The notes beneath the pieces were generated by a model. It was not told the DNA's origin. It was given only the letters and a program-made list of their open reading frames with translations, and ran no database searches. DNA of 64,000 nucleotides from Anastrepha obliqua. Taxonomy: Eukaryota > Arthropoda > Insecta > Diptera > Tephritidae. Of this stretch, positions 21,309 to 34,856 are shown piece by piece. Made by a program: the position numbers and the translations under genes. The stretch is taken from positions 124,001 through 188,000 of the forward strand of contig NC_072893.1 in NCBI RefSeq assembly GCF_027943255.1, in the 5' to 3' direction. How positions within the stretch are numbered: the stretch's first letter is position 1; every line of letters begins with the position of its first letter.

Positions 21309-21499
21309 TTCAATTTATATTTTATATCAATATATTTTATATTTACTCAAAAACAAATAGAAAAACAAAAAATATTGTTTGTTCCAAAGCGCTTGAATAA
21401 AGATTAAAGAAATAGATAATATGAAAACCATATCTTTTCTGTTCTAAACCATATCTATTCTATTTTAGTGTGCCCAGCGAAGGGAGCCGGGTTTGCTAG

Positions 21500-22855
21500 T
21501 GTATTATATTTGCATTTAAAAATTCGTCGTACAGTTTTCAAATTATACAAAATTAATCACTTAATTTATTTATCATTTTATTTTTGAATAACTTTTATAC
21601 CAAATTTGAAAACATTGTTTTGAATGATGGAAATCTTCATTTTGATTTTTACACGTTCCAGTGGTTGTCTGTTTGTTTACTGCAGATGCCATGTTGAAAA
21701 GTGGCATATATGATTGACGTACGACACCGTTTGCAAAAAAATAAATAGTTAACGAACATTTAGTACTGAAATTGAAATTTAAAATAATAAGCCTTTTGTA
21801 TTTTATAAAACATAATATTTTATCCAAAACGAAATAAAAACAAAATTCTATCTACAACTGCAACCGATCATGGTCTGAAACACGAAAACAAAAATAGAGT
21901 ACCATGGCTTTGTGGATTGTAACAGACTGAAATGGGTTGCATAGAAAACAGTTTTTTATTGGAAAGCTAAAGGATTGCCTATATTTTTTGTTTATATGTT
22001 TTCGGTAAGAGCCTAAAGATCAGATGGTTTACTGATTCTGGAACATATGACATATTATTGTATATATTGTGTTTTTATATAGAATATAGAACATATATGT
22101 TATCTTGAAAGTTTATATGACATCTATCCAAGCAAGACTTGGACTTGCCCCGCTCACAAATATTGTAATAAATATCCTGATCTGCCAATACAAAGAGCCT
22201 CTTATACAATATATTAAATTTTTTTCTGTAAGGCTCTCGTTAAGCATGCGTCTGGTTTCGGATGCAGTTACTGTTATTACATATGTTTGTTATATATGTA
22301 CTTCCTTACCGATTTCAACAATACAAATAAAAGCAAAATTACATAAAAATATCTATGAAATTGGGATATTGTAATTGTCCATAAGAAAGGAAACTTCAAA
22401 GTTATGTATAAGGTAGGTGTAACTAATGAAGAAAATTTGCTCAAGTTTCGGCATGACTTTGACTTTTTTTTCATTTTGGTCTTGCTACTTTTAAATAAAT
22501 GTAACGTATGGTTCATACAAGAACTACTCTACCAAATTAAACTAAACTCGCTTAAATATGAATAAGATATCCCTTATTCATATATTGGGAATAAATACGA
22601 TTTTTTAGAAATGCTGATTTGGCCGGGCATCGTCTCTTTTTGAAGCAATGCGTACCTCTTAAGAACCATTTAATCAAATTAAATCAAATTTTGTGTTTGT
22701 AGTTACATATACCCGTGTAGTTATGATTTCGAAATAAAATAAACCATGCATAATCCACGGTCGCTTCTGCAACAGACATAGTTGGCATGAGATATATGTA
22801 CATACATATCACGGGTTAAAAAAAGGTTGCAATATAACTAAAATATGATATACTA
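21500..22855. other. No recognisable feature
   Basis: AT-rich sequence between two Helitron insertions; ORFs 21573-21827 (-) and 22105-22374 (+) have no recognisable domain. Confidence 0.45.
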
Positions 22856-25800
22856 TTAGCAAACCCGGCCCCCTTCGCTGGGCACACTAAAATAGAATAG
22901 ATATGGTTTAGAACAGAAAATATATGGTTTTCATATTATTTATTTCTTTATTCTTTATTCAAGCGCTTTGGCATAAACAATATTTTTTGTTTTTCTATTT
23001 GTTTTTGAGTAAATCTATACTAATATTATAAAGAGGAAAACTTTGTTTGTTTGTTTGTTTGTTTGTTTGTTTGTAACGAATAGGCTCAAAAACTACTGGA
23101 CCGATTTTAAAAATTCTTTCACCATTCGAAAACTACATTATCCACGAGTAACATGGATTACATTTTATTTCGGAAAAAAATAGGGTTCCGTTAGATATTT
23201 GGATTTTTCGGACACAAACTGAAAAAAATCTTATACATAAAATAATGTCAACTTTTTGTGTGTGTTCGCTAACCGGCCGTGTCTGCACCGAATTAAACCA
23301 AACTTACACACATTGTTAAGAAGGTATTGAAGATGGTTTCCGTATAGTTTGGATACATATTGGTGGATAGGGCTCGAGATATAGGTCAAAACGTGGACCC
23401 GGATAACCTTCGGATGTGTATGTACAAGATGGGTATCAAATTGAAGCTGTTGGTGAATGCTTTAGTACAGAGTATTTTTCATGCCGCTACGTGACTGGGG
23501 TCTCGAGATATAGGTCAAAACGTGGACCCGGGTAACCTTTGGTTGTGTATGTACAATATGGGTATCAAATGAAAGCTGTTGATAAGTGCTTTAATACGGG
23601 GTAATTTTCATACCTATTGCTGACTAGGGTCTCGAAATATATGCCAAAACGTGGACCCGCCGTGTCTTTGCACCGAACTAAACCAAACTTACACACATTG
23701 TTAAGTAGGTACTGAAGATGATTTCCGTATAGTTTGAATACCTATTGGTACATAGGGTCTCGAGATATAGGTCAAAACGTGGACCCGGGTAACCTTTGGA
23801 CGTGTATGTGCAATATGGGTATCAAATGGAAGCTGTTGGTGAATGCTTTAGTTCAGAGTATTTTTCATGCCGCTCCGTGACTAGGGTCTCGAGATAGAGA
23901 CCAAAACGTGGAGCCTAGAATGTGTTTGTACAATATGGATATCAAATTGAAGCTGTTGGTGAATGCCTAAGTACAGAGTATTTTTCATGCCGCTACGTGA
24001 CTGGGGTCTCGAGATATAGGTCAAAATGTGGACCCGGGTAACTTTCGGACGTGTATGTACAATATGGGTATCAAATGAAAGCTGTTGATAAGTGCTTTAA
24101 TACGGGGTAATTTTCATACCTATTGATGACTAGGGTCTCGAAATATATGCCGAAACGTGGACCCGCCGTGTCTTTGCGCCGAATTAAACCAAACTTATGC
24201 ACATTGTTAAGTAAGTATTGAAATTGGGTTTCGTAAAGTTTGGTTGTAATTCGGAGCAGTGGCAACGGGTACAGCGTTCTTTTGAGCCAGCCATAATGTC
24301 GCTTACTTTTTTAACGCTTGGGGCGGAACTGAACTGTCAAATTGACAGTGTGAGTTACAATGTGTCGATATTTCTTTCAGATTTGGATGCCATAAGGAAA
24401 AAACGTAAGTGCAACATGTAAAAATTGTTTGTGAATTTTTTTGGAGTGGATTTTGGAACAGTGAATAATTTCTTACGAAATTTGAGAATTTAATGTGAAA
24501 TCCGAATGAAATTATGTGTTCGTGAAAAAAACAATTTTTTTCGTTTTTTTTTTGAAAAATATAAATGGATAATGGTTAAAAAAGCTCCAATGCTTAATAA
24601 AACATATAAATTGAAACGAAAAATTCATGGATGATCAGGAAAAAAGACGATTGTTTCTTAGTTATTCATATGCGTTGATTTGAAATTTAAAAACAATCTT
24701 CTTTTTTCCTGATTTTCAATTTATATTTTATATTTACTCAAAAACAAATAGAAAAACAAAAAATATTGTTTATGCCAAAGCGCTTGAATAAAGAATAAAG
24801 AAATAAATAATATGAAAACCATATATTTTCTGTTCTAAACCATATCTATTCTATTTTAGTGTGCCCAGCGAAGGGGGCCGGGTTTGCTAGTATTATATAA
24901 AATATAAATTGAAAATCAGGAAAAAAGAAGATTGTTTTTAAATTTCAAATCAACGCATATGAATAAACAATCGTCTTTTTTCCTGATCATCCATGCATTT
25001 TTCGTTTCAATTTATATGTTTTATTAAGCACGAACACATAATTTCATTCGGATTTCACATTAAATTCTCAAATTTCGTAAGAAATTATTCACTGTTCCAA
25101 AATGCACTCCAAAAAAATGCACAAACAATTTTTACATGTTGCACTTACGTTTTTGCCTTATGGTATCCAAATCAGAAAGAAATATTGACACATTGTAACT
25201 CACACTGTCAATTTGACAGTTCAGTTCCGCCCCAAGCGTTAAAAAAGTAAGCGACATTATGGCTGGTTCAAAAGAACGCTGTACCCGTTGCCAGTGCTCC
25301 GAATTACAACCAAACTTTACGAAACCCATTTTCAATACTTACTTAACAATGTGCGTAAGTTTGGTTTAATTCGGTGCAAAGACACGGCGGGTCCACGTTT
25401 TGGCATATATTTCGAGACCCTAGTCATCAATAGGTATGAAAATTACCCCGTATTAAAGCACTTATCAACAGCTTTCATTTGATACCCATATTGTACATAC
25501 ACGTCCGAAGGTTACCCGGGTCCACGTTTTGACCTATATCTCGAGACTCTATCTACCAATAGGTATTCAAGCTATACGGAAACCATCTTCAATACCTACT
25601 TAACAATGTGTGTAAGTTTGGTTTAATTCGGTTCAAAGACACGGCGGGTCCACGTTTTGGCATATATTTCGAGACCCTAGTCATCAATAGGTATGAAAAT
25701 TACCCCGTATTAAAGCACTTATCAACAGCTTTCATTTGATACCCATATTGTACATACACAACCAAAGGTTACCCGGGTCCACGTTTTGACCTATATCTCG

Positions 25801-26877
25801 AGACCCCAGTCACGGAGTGGCATGAAAAATACTCTGTACTAAAGCATTCACCAACAACTTCAATTTGGTATCCATATTGTTCAAACACATTCTTGGGTCC
25901 ACGTTTTGGTCTCTATCTCGAGACCCTAATCACGGAGCGGCATGAAAAATACTCTGAACTAAAGCATTCACCAACAGCTTCCATTTGATACCCATATTGT
26001 ACATCCACGTTTTGACCTATATCTCGAGACTCTATCTACCAATAGGTATTCAAGCTATACGAAACCATCTTCAATACCTACTTAACAATGTGTGTAAGTT
26101 TGGTTTAATTCGGTTCAAAGACACGGCGGGTCCACGTTTTGGCATATATTTCGAGACCCTAGTCATCAATAGGTATGAAAATTACCCCGTATTAAAGCAC
26201 TTATCAACAGCTTTCATTTGATACCCATATTGTACATACACAACCAAAGGTTACCCGGGTTCACGTTTTGACCTATATCTCGAGATCCCAGTCACGGAGC
26301 GGCATGAAAAGTACTCTGTACTAAAGCATTCACCAACAGCTTCAATTTGATATCCATATTGTACAAACACATTCTAGGGTCCACGTTTTGGTCTCTACCT
26401 CGAGACCCTAGTCACGGAGCGGCATGAAAAATACTCTGAACTAAAGCATTCACCAACAGCTTCCATTTGATACCCATATTGTACATACACGTCCAAAGGT
26501 TACCCGGGTTCACGTTTTGACCTATATCTTTATTCGAATTTTTCTCACCTTTTAAACCTTTCCTAGACCTCCACGAATAATTCAAGACCAAGATAAGATA
26601 AATCCGTTCAGCCGTTCTCGAGTTTTAGCGAGACTAATGAACAGCAATTCATTTTTATATATATAGATATAAGATTTTTTTCAGTTTGTGTCCGAAAAAT
26701 CCAAATATCTTACGGAACCGTATTTTTTTCCAAATTAAAATATAATCCATGTTACTAGTGGATAATGTAGCTTTCGAATGGTGAAAGAATTTTTAAAATC
26801 GGTCCAGTAGTTTTTGAGCCTATTCATTACAACCAAACAAACAAACAAAGTTTTCCTCTTTATAATATTAGTATAGA
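22856..26877 (-). mobile_element. Non-autonomous Helitron-type element, outer copy, split
   Basis: The minus-strand 3' terminus is at the left (22856-23013; agcaaacccggcccccttcgc on +, with the terminal CTAG mutated) and the 5' terminus at the right (gtataga at 26871-26877). The body resumes at 24891 after the nested plus-strand copy. About 130 bp near 26530-26660 do not belong to the usual body; they include an ttcagccgttctcgagttttagcg stretch resembling LINE 3' ends. Confidence 0.82.
23014..24890 (+). mobile_element. Non-autonomous Helitron-type element, nested copy
   Basis: A complete TC...CTAG copy, flanked by A (23013) and T (24891). Joining the two sides restores the gagtaaa|tataaaatata sequence seen in copy 1, so it entered the outer copy precisely between A and T. 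It is very similar to copy 1. Confidence 0.88.
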
Positions 26878-27878
26878 CATATGCAGTTATTTGTAGTTAT
26901 AATGTGAAGTTCGTTTTCTACTGAACTTAAACACAAAATTTTTATAACACCGCGTCTAGAGCAAAAATTATTGCCCAATTTTTTAAATTGTCCTAAGTTT
27001 GTTCATATATTAACTTTGCAATTTGTTGGCGATCCATAATTGCTTTGAAGCAAAGGTTATTTTTGTCTGCAATTCGAGGCTTTGGCGCCAAGTTGCTGAA
27101 CTTTGCTTGTAGCCTTTCCTTAAGAATATATCGACTGCGCTCATTGAATTCAATTGATTTTGTTAATTGCAAATAATGCAATATGGAAAAATGTGAGCCA
27201 AGTATCTGGTTGGATTAAACTCAGGGTTGCCATGTTAGGTTAAATACAAATTGTAAATTTTCATATATAAGTACTTTTATGTGTATATGGTAGCCTATAT
27301 ATGGTAACCTAAATTTCTACCGTACCTCGAACGTAGATATACATATATGTTGGGTTGATTCGACATCTCGTTAGGAACTAAGCTTTAGTTATAGCTATTT
27401 CAAGTTTTTAAAAGCAAGTTTAACCCTACGATCCCGTTAACATTGTTTGAAAGGGAACGTGGATTGAAAAATAAATTATAGTGGTTAGTTATCGCTTTTG
27501 CTCACTTTTAACAAAAAATTACCTTATGTGAAGATAAGTGCCCTTGAGAAGTTTCGCAAAAATATATAAACTCTTTTCCGAGTCATAGCTTGTAACATCA
27601 GACGGACTGATGTAGTATTAATGTATGGAAAGTGGTCCTGGTTTTTAATCGATCTCATTTTCTAAATGCCTATTTTTCTAAATTTTACCTACGTCGTATT
27701 GGTTTCTTCGGCATATCGTTTGCACTAAATTTGCAACTGAGATTATTTATAACAGAGTTATCACATTTTTTGCTACCTTGTATAAAAAGTAATATGAGTC
27801 CCAAGTTTTATTGAAATATCCCATTTTTTTTATAGAGTTATCGTAGGCGCTTATATACGTACAGACATGGCCGAATCG
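26878..27878. other. No recognisable feature
   Basis: AT-rich with short chance ORFs; nothing recognised. Confidence 0.45.
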
Positions 27879-28198
27879 ACTCCTCTCATCATTCTGAACA
27901 TTATCATATATAGGTATATATATGTATATATATACATATGTATATATCTTACTTATGCTGCCACATATAACCATTATGTAAATAAAATTATAATACCCTT
28001 GGGTACAAGTGCGCGAGTATGGCTATGAGCTACTAAAATGTAGAATTTACTCCTCTCATCATTCTGAACATTATCGTATATATATATATATATGTATATA
28101 TATACATATGTCTATATCTTACTTATGCTGCCACATATAACCATTATGTAAATAAAATTATAATATCCTTGGGTATTATACTAAAATGTAGAATTTAC
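27879..28198 (+). repeat. Two-copy tandem duplication, 170-bp period
   Basis: Copies begin actcctctcatcattctgaa at 27879 and 28049. Each includes a TATA-rich stretch and ctgccacatataaccattatg. Divergence is low outside the TA tract. Confidence 0.9.
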
Positions 28199-28876
28199 TG
28201 AAAAAGAAACAACTGTTGAGATTTATTATAAAAGAAAGAAGAAACTTGAACGCATGGGCAACCATGGTAACGCTGAAAAATAAAAATAAAAGCATGCAAA
28301 TTATGTAGCATATAATTTACTGTTGCTTGACCACAAAATACTTTGAAGTCGAACGTGCTTTAAACTAAATGCCAGTTTTTGTAAGCGTTGTTCGGACGGT
28401 ATTGTTTTCAATTTTTACGTTCATTGAATTGCTTTAATGTCGGCATCATATTCATCTCTGGTGCAGTAATGCGTAAATACAGAAGCCGTTCAATCTTTGG
28501 TTTTGTGAATGCGGGCGGTGAGAATACCATATGTGTGTTGTTAATTTGGCTATCTAGAAACCAATTCAACACAATAAACATAAGAAACACAGAAACTATT
28601 GGAAATCATGTAATGTAAATCTGATGTTAGAAATGCTTCATTGAGGCTTTTACACTTTCTTCCTCGGATGTCCTATATTTCTTTTCCATCATATTTTTTA
28701 TTTTATTTATTGTATTGGCTAATAATTAAATCTAAAAATATGATTTAAGCACAAGCCACAAAGAACATCGCCTTTCCAAATTAAATTCTAATACCAGGCT
28801 CTGAAATTCGCAAAATGAAAGAAACGAATGGAATTTTCTGCATATTTGGAAAAGCGAATTTGCATACCTAAGGAAT

Positions 28877-28914
<38 letters not shown>

Positions 28915-29689
28915 GTTATTATTAATTGATAATATTTGTAAATTCATGCATGTATTACAATGAATTTGTATTTTGTCACTTTCAAATGTAAATAAAGGCT
29001 AGAAACCTCTCTAAACCCTTCTTTTAAAGACCAGTCATTCTGACTGGTTTTGGTAGAAATAGATATATTCAGTATACATATCTAGTTTTAACATTTCTCA
29101 GTGTTCGTAATGATTTAGATATTGCTTATTTTTTGGCGGATACATTACAGTTATGGACTTTTTTAAAATATGGATTGTGGTAATTTCATAGGTATTGCAG
29201 TAAAGTCAAGTGGTTGGCTGAGATTTGTCGAGGATGTGCTTTTGTTATGTGTTAGGACAAAGACGTGTATATATGACAATCTGCCTTGTAGGTAGTTCAA
29301 ATTTTGTTTGCCTAGTACATTGGTCGGTTCCAGTGGTGATATAGTTGCCACTTGTGACCTGTGGAGGTAGTATACCTAGCATAATCGTGGACTCGTTGTC
29401 TACTACACTGTAACCGATAACTTAATTCTCTTTTGATGCATCAGTATATAAAAATTTCCAGCTGGTAAGAGAGTTACGAATATTAATGAATATACAATAC
29501 AATAAATATACAATAAATACAATCAGGAAGCTGGATAGACAATGCAAAATTGCTTTTAACAAACCACAACCTAGCAGGGGTTGTATAGATACAAAAGGCT
29601 TTAAGTACTAGTAGGATGTATAAGGAATTAGATTGGTTAAAAAGTATGCTTTTTTTAAATAATGCATTTGTATGTTTGTATATCATTAT
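28199..29689. repeat. Mostly featureless, with an ATT microsatellite
   Basis: The only clear feature is the ATT run at about 28879-28922 (some 14 units). Short ORFs such as 28388-28618 (+) and 29163-29351 (-) have no domain I recognise. Confidence 0.5.
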
Positions 29690-29790
29690 TTATTCTTTCG
29701 TAGGAGGCGTTTAACATTTTTCCACATCGATTTGGATAGTAATCGGAAGATGGTCACTACCAGGCGGCTCGTTGAATGCCTTTCATGAGG
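29690..29790 (-). pseudogene. LINE endonuclease fragment
   Basis: On the minus strand a short frame reads NEPPGSDHLPITIQIDV, matching the SDHLPI motif at the end of the LINE apurinic endonuclease domain. Too short for clade assignment. Confidence 0.55.
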
Positions 29791-30058
29791 AAGCAATGTA
29801 TAAGGGTTGGCTGCAGCGGCTAAGGTGTAAGTGGGTTAGAAGTAAAACTGGTTCAGTGAAGTTACTGGTGAGTTGGTGAAGATCATACTAACGCTAATTA
29901 CCGTGAAAGTTTTATAGGATTAGATTTTAACAGTTACTGCTAGAATGCTACTCTTAATTGTGTTTTAGTGATAACGCAACACCCCTTTTGGTGCTAAAGC
30001 TGGAATCTCTGTCGCTTTTAGTATATAAAGTAAAAGTTGTATGGTATTCTCCAATAAT

Positions 30059-31688
30059 GTCTCTAGGAGAGATATACGTGTTATTACAGTGAAAGTTGTA
30101 TGGTATTTAATTTTAACAGCTGGCTTGAGGCGCTACTAAAGGGAAATTGGATGGTGTTGATCTGGACAACATTTATTTTTATTGTTTAGATTATATGCGT
30201 TATGCAAAAATGTCTAATGGGCTTAAATCGTACCTCTGGGAAGCCCAATTCACATTACCAAGACAGTTGACATGATTACCGCTATTAATTGATGGCCTAT
30301 GCGACAAGGCGTACTATCCTGTTGAAACCGAAGGTTGATCAAGATCAGATCTGGCTTTGTAACCGATATGGTCTTTCCAGCAGAAACTTCTACTCCAAAA
30401 TACTGTCTCGGCAAAATACTGTCTCCAATAATGTCTCTAGGTTTTAGTATATAAAGTAAAAGTTGTATGGTATTCTCCAATAATGTCTCTAGGAGAGATA
30501 TACGTGTTATTACAGTGAGAGATATACGTGTTATTACAGTGAAAGTTGTATGGTATTTAATTTTAACAGCTGGCTTGAGGCGCTACTAAAGGGAAATTGG
30601 ATGGTGTTGATCTGGACAACATTTATTTTTATTGTTTAGATTATATGCGTTATGCAAAAATGTCTAATGGGCTTAAATCGTACCTCTGGGAAGCCCAATT
30701 CACATTACCAAGACAGTTGACATGATTACCGCTATTAATTGATGGCCTATGCGACAAGGCGTACTATCCTGTTGAAACCGAAGGTTGATCAAGATCATAT
30801 CTGGCTTTGTAACCGATATGGTCTTTCCAGCAGAAACTTCTACTCCAAAATACTGTCTCGGCAAAATACTGTCTCCAATAATGTCTCTAGGTTTTAGTAT
30901 ATAAAGTAAAAGTTGTATGGTATTCTCCAATAATGTCTCTAGGAGAGATATACGTGTTATTACAGTGAGAGATATACGTGTTATTACAGTGAAAGTTGTA
31001 TGGTATTTAATTTTAACAGCTGGCTTGAGGCGCTACTAAAGGGAAATTGGATGGTGTTGATCTGGACAACATTTATTTTTATTGTTTAGATTATATGCGT
31101 TATGCAAAAATGTCTAATGGGCTTAAATCGTACCTCTGGGAAGCCCAATTCACATTACCAAGACAGTTGACATGATTACCGCTATTAATTGATGGCCTAT
31201 GCGACAAGGCGTACTATCCTGTTGAAACCGAAGGTTGATCAAGGTTCATATCTGGCTTTGTAACCGATATGGTCTTTCCAGCAGAAACTTCTACTCCAAA
31301 ATACTGTCTCGGCAAAATACTGTCTCCAATAATGTCTCTAGGAAAGATATACGTGTTATTACAGTGAAAGTTGTATGGTATTTAATTTTAACAGCTGGCT
31401 TGAGGCGCTACTAAAGGGAAATTGGATGGTGTTGATCTGGACAACATTTATTTTTATTGTTTAGATTATATGCGTTATGCAAAAATGTCTAATGGGCTTA
31501 AATCGTACCTCTGGGAAGCCCAATTCACATTACCAAGACAGTTGACATGATTACCGCTATTAATTGATGGCCTATGCGACAAGGCGTACTATCCTGTTGA
31601 AACCGAAGGTTGATCAAGATCATATCTGGCTTTGTAACCGAAATGGTCTTTCCAGCAGAAACTTCTACTCCAAAATACTGTCTCGGTC
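30059..31688 (-). repeat. Four-copy tandem array carrying a transposase fragment
   Basis: Units start at gtctctaggagaga (30059, 30485, 30935) and gtctctaggaaaga (31334), giving spacings of 426, 450 and 399 bp. Copies are almost identical apart from a short duplicated gagatatacgtgttattacagt piece and one shortened junction. On the minus strand each unit encodes a broken C-terminal piece of a DDE transposase of the Tc1/mariner superfamily: a RFQQDSTPCRIGH motif around the second catalytic Asp, then degenerate sequence with stops. The longest ORFs are 76 codons (30250-30480, 30700-30930), too short to be functional. Confidence 0.85.
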
Positions 31689-32539
31689 TGCAGATAAATA
31701 TGCATAATGACTTCTCCATTATCGTGTTCAGTTAACCATTCTCTAAATGCGTCAATTTCATTTGTTAACATAGTAGTCGTGAAATATATGCTCTGGACAA
31801 CACAGAACTTACTTTGCCAAAACGTTTCAAGCGCAAAGCTACTCATACCGTTCCGCGGAGATATGATACTGACTGATAATCAAGATTTCTATAGTGTGAG
31901 TCTCTGGTAGACATGTTACTAACTTTAAACAGTTATAACTTTAAAAATAAATAGTTTGCATCTAACATGCCAACTTCAAAATATAGCACCTGGAAATATT
32001 TTGTTTTACGTATGTATGGTACATTCATAAATTTCTCTCATAAAAACTCAAACAAGGTGTATTAATGCAAATAGTAAAATAGATACATATCAATACATAG
32101 CAGAACAAGTTAGCGTAAAATACATACATATGTGTGTAAGGAATTTTTTAAAATGATAAACAATAATATTTAATTGAGCGTAACCCAAACACTTAAGTTA
32201 TCATTATTTTTGCTTAGCTTAGGGCTGCAGGCAGTTGCTAGTTTGTTATTAATGAAAGGGTTTTGCATGCCGCCCTAAACTTTACAGAGTTTGTTTTTGT
32301 AACTGTAACACACGTTCTTTGTTTTAATTTAATACATATGTATGTACAGACCTTCTATGTTTATTTGTTAATTTGCTCAAGCAACCTAAACAGTTACACT
32401 GGCATGCAACCAAGGGGGGAGGGGGGCTTCGGGTTCAAACAAAAATCATCTTTTATAAGTGTCCCATTATATCTGTCCTATTGTATGACGCAGAGGCTTG
32501 AACAATAACAAAACGGGTGCGACGGTTCTTGGAGTGTTC
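31689..32539. other. No recognisable feature
   Basis: The first part (31689-31870) may continue the transposon of the array on the minus strand, but I see no motif. The rest is AT-rich and featureless. Confidence 0.4.
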
Positions 32540-32790
32540 GAAAGAAAATTTGATACAGCGGTCATGTCGGACGAATGGACATAACCACACTGGCTCTAAA
32601 AGTATTTGATACGATACCCGTGGCTGGTAACAGAGGAAGAGGAATGCAGTGGAGGGGGCATTTGAAGGACAAATTTGAGAAGTGCTCAGCTTCACGTGTC
32701 ATTTCGAATTGTGAAGGTTAGTATGTGAAAAAAAACGACTAGCGCGCGTTCTTAAGCTCGCCAAAAAGAAAAGAGACTTGTAAAGAATAT
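32540..32790 (+). pseudogene. RTE-like LINE 3' fragment
   Basis: Plus-strand copy of the C-terminal LINE segment seen at 18183-18612: a GRMD/ALKVFDT-like start, a GNRGRGMQW stretch, then a cgactagcgcgcgttctt..agctcgcc tail. Stops and small indels break it. Confidence 0.6.
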
Positions 32791-32987
32791 TTTGAGGAAG
32801 TTCAGATGAAGCTAAAAAATAATAAATGATAAAAAAAATAATAATAAAATAATTTACAATGTGCAGATCGAGGAAAGCGCAAAGCCTGTTTTCAAAGCGA
32901 TTGAACTGAGCCGAAAAGATTTACTGCCGAATATATATGTATGTATGTACATAAATGTATATACATATATATTATAAAAATATTTGG

Positions 32988-33195
32988 CGCTCACGCCCTT
33001 TATTGGGTGTTTGGCCGAGCTCTTCCTACGGTCTGTGATGTGCATCTTGAAGTTTTTCCACAAATCGTGGAACCTAAAGTTTTGTACCGACTCCGAAGGG
33101 CAGATGGTGTTTTATGAGGAGCTTTTTCATGGCAAAAATGCACTCGGAGGATTGCCATTGCCTTCCAAGGGCGGTCGCTAATATAAAAACCCGGG
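32988..33195 (-). mobile_element. SINE (tRNA-type family), minus strand
   Basis: The plus strand reads ttggcgctcacgccctttat, then gggtgtttggccgagctc, followed by the ccacaaatcgtgg, ccgactccgaagggcagat and ggagctttttcatggcaaaa blocks of the SINE at 54.4 kb in reverse complement. The tRNA-like head is not clearly present. Confidence 0.75.
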
Positions 33196-34850
33196 CGCTA
33201 TCGAATGACCGAACATACATATATAATAATTTATTAACTATTCTAGCAGCTCTTTCCATAACAACCTGCGAGAATGAAAGACAGATTGTATGAGAATGGA
33301 AATCAACTTGAAGATCAAATTAAAGCAGCTTTGTTCACAATTTCTTTATTATGATATAATTTCTGTATACTCTATTTCAAATTGATTTTTTGAATTATTA
33401 AATTAAACAAATAACAGTTTACAATCACCACGTCTTGTTATCTTAATATTTTCAAAAGTAAAATGAGTTTTAGCTGACAACTACCATTGAGAGAAGAGGA
33501 GTTTTAGCAATCACTTTGCTGTCATGTTATTAATATTTTTTTTAACATTGAGAGAATTTCAAAACCCTCCCTAGGAAAAACTGTGGATGCGCGCCTGCTG
33601 GCATGAAGAAATGAAGAGGAACGTACATAAGTAAAACTAAAACGGGTACGTAATACTCGTACTCTTTACATGCATCAAAGCCTGCGAAATTGCTGGTTAT
33701 GAATGTATGAATGTAGTGTATAGTGTGTCGTGAATTGAAAGGGTTTGTCGAAGTATTCGGTTACACGAGTATCCTGCAATAGTTGTTCTGACGATGTTTT
33801 TTCTTAGAAACAACCACTCTCGCTTTTCATATTCACATTGTACTATTGAACTTTGTAAAGTTTTTCATTTTTATTCATCCAAGCGAAACCTTGTTCTTGT
33901 ATATTGAGACATAAACATAGATGTAACAACTTCTAGAGGATCTGTTAAGCAAAAATATAACAAAACAAAATACCATCTAAAGAGAAGAAGCTTTTTAAGC
34001 CTCAAAAAACCCTTAAATCCCAAAATTTCGATCAGTTTTTGAAGAAAATTTTGTTTTTTGCTTAAGTTTAAGCTGCTTTCATCAGTGTTTTGTTATGGAT
34101 ATTTGTATAGATTTTGTTGAAACTTGATACTTAGCTTACTAATGCAGTAATTGCGGTTAAAAACAGTTTGCATTCAATTATTGCCATTAGGGCTGGCATA
34201 GAATTAAATGCTTTTAACCAACTTTTCGCTCCTTCAATTCAACTTATCAACAAGCATTGACTCTGCGCTTCCTTAAATTACACGAGCTTGAACTTAATCT
34301 AGAACGCCAATAAACCACAAGTTAATGTACCTACGCATGTACATGATAATAACAAACGTTGATAACTATTTTTTTAAATAAAAGTATTATTTTTCTACCT
34401 CAAATTATATAATATAGTAAATATATATCAATATAATCTCTAATGGCAATGACCACTAAAATCTCGTTTATGCATTTTATGGGTTTTAAATGCAAGGAAA
34501 AGGAGTAGTAAAAAAAATCGCCAATTCTATCTCTAGCATTAAACTATTGATGTGAGGAAAAGTGTTTGGAGACTTCTATTTTTACTGTTGATTGACATAC
34601 CTACTTATTATTCATCACAGTCAGCTAACATAGCTTAAGATGTGAACTTATGTAATTTTGTCATTCGTTTTTGTTGATTTTTGTGGTTAGGAAATTGTTC
34701 GGACGTCTATTCGGACGTTATGACCTTGTCAGCTTATTTGCTGCACTATGTCTATGCCGCCGTAAAACTGTTAAGCTGGAGACCGTTGTTGATGTCGTTG
34801 TAGCAGTTTACTAATCCCTGATAGTGCAGTGTAGTGACCGATTGCCATCG
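33196..34850. other. No recognisable feature
   Basis: AT-rich; no domain or repeat border recognised. Confidence 0.45.
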
Positions 34851-34856
34851 TCTAAC

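Larger units (their letters stand above)
19590..21499 (+). mobile_element. Non-autonomous Helitron-type element, copy 1
   Basis: Starts TCTATACTAATATTATAAAG and ends with a GC-rich GTGTGCCCAGCGAAGGGAGC...TTTGCTAG. The neighbours are A on the left (19589) and T on the right (21500), the A|T site of Helitrons. It has a TTTG run (about 19620-19670), an internal tandem array and an AT-rich tail. No Rep/helicase gene is present, so it depended on an autonomous relative. The two later copies confirm both borders. Confidence 0.85.

Noticed and set aside
30059..31688. Regularly spaced repeats as a CRISPR array
   Set aside because: Units are over 400 bp, tandem without unique spacers, and the genome is eukaryotic.
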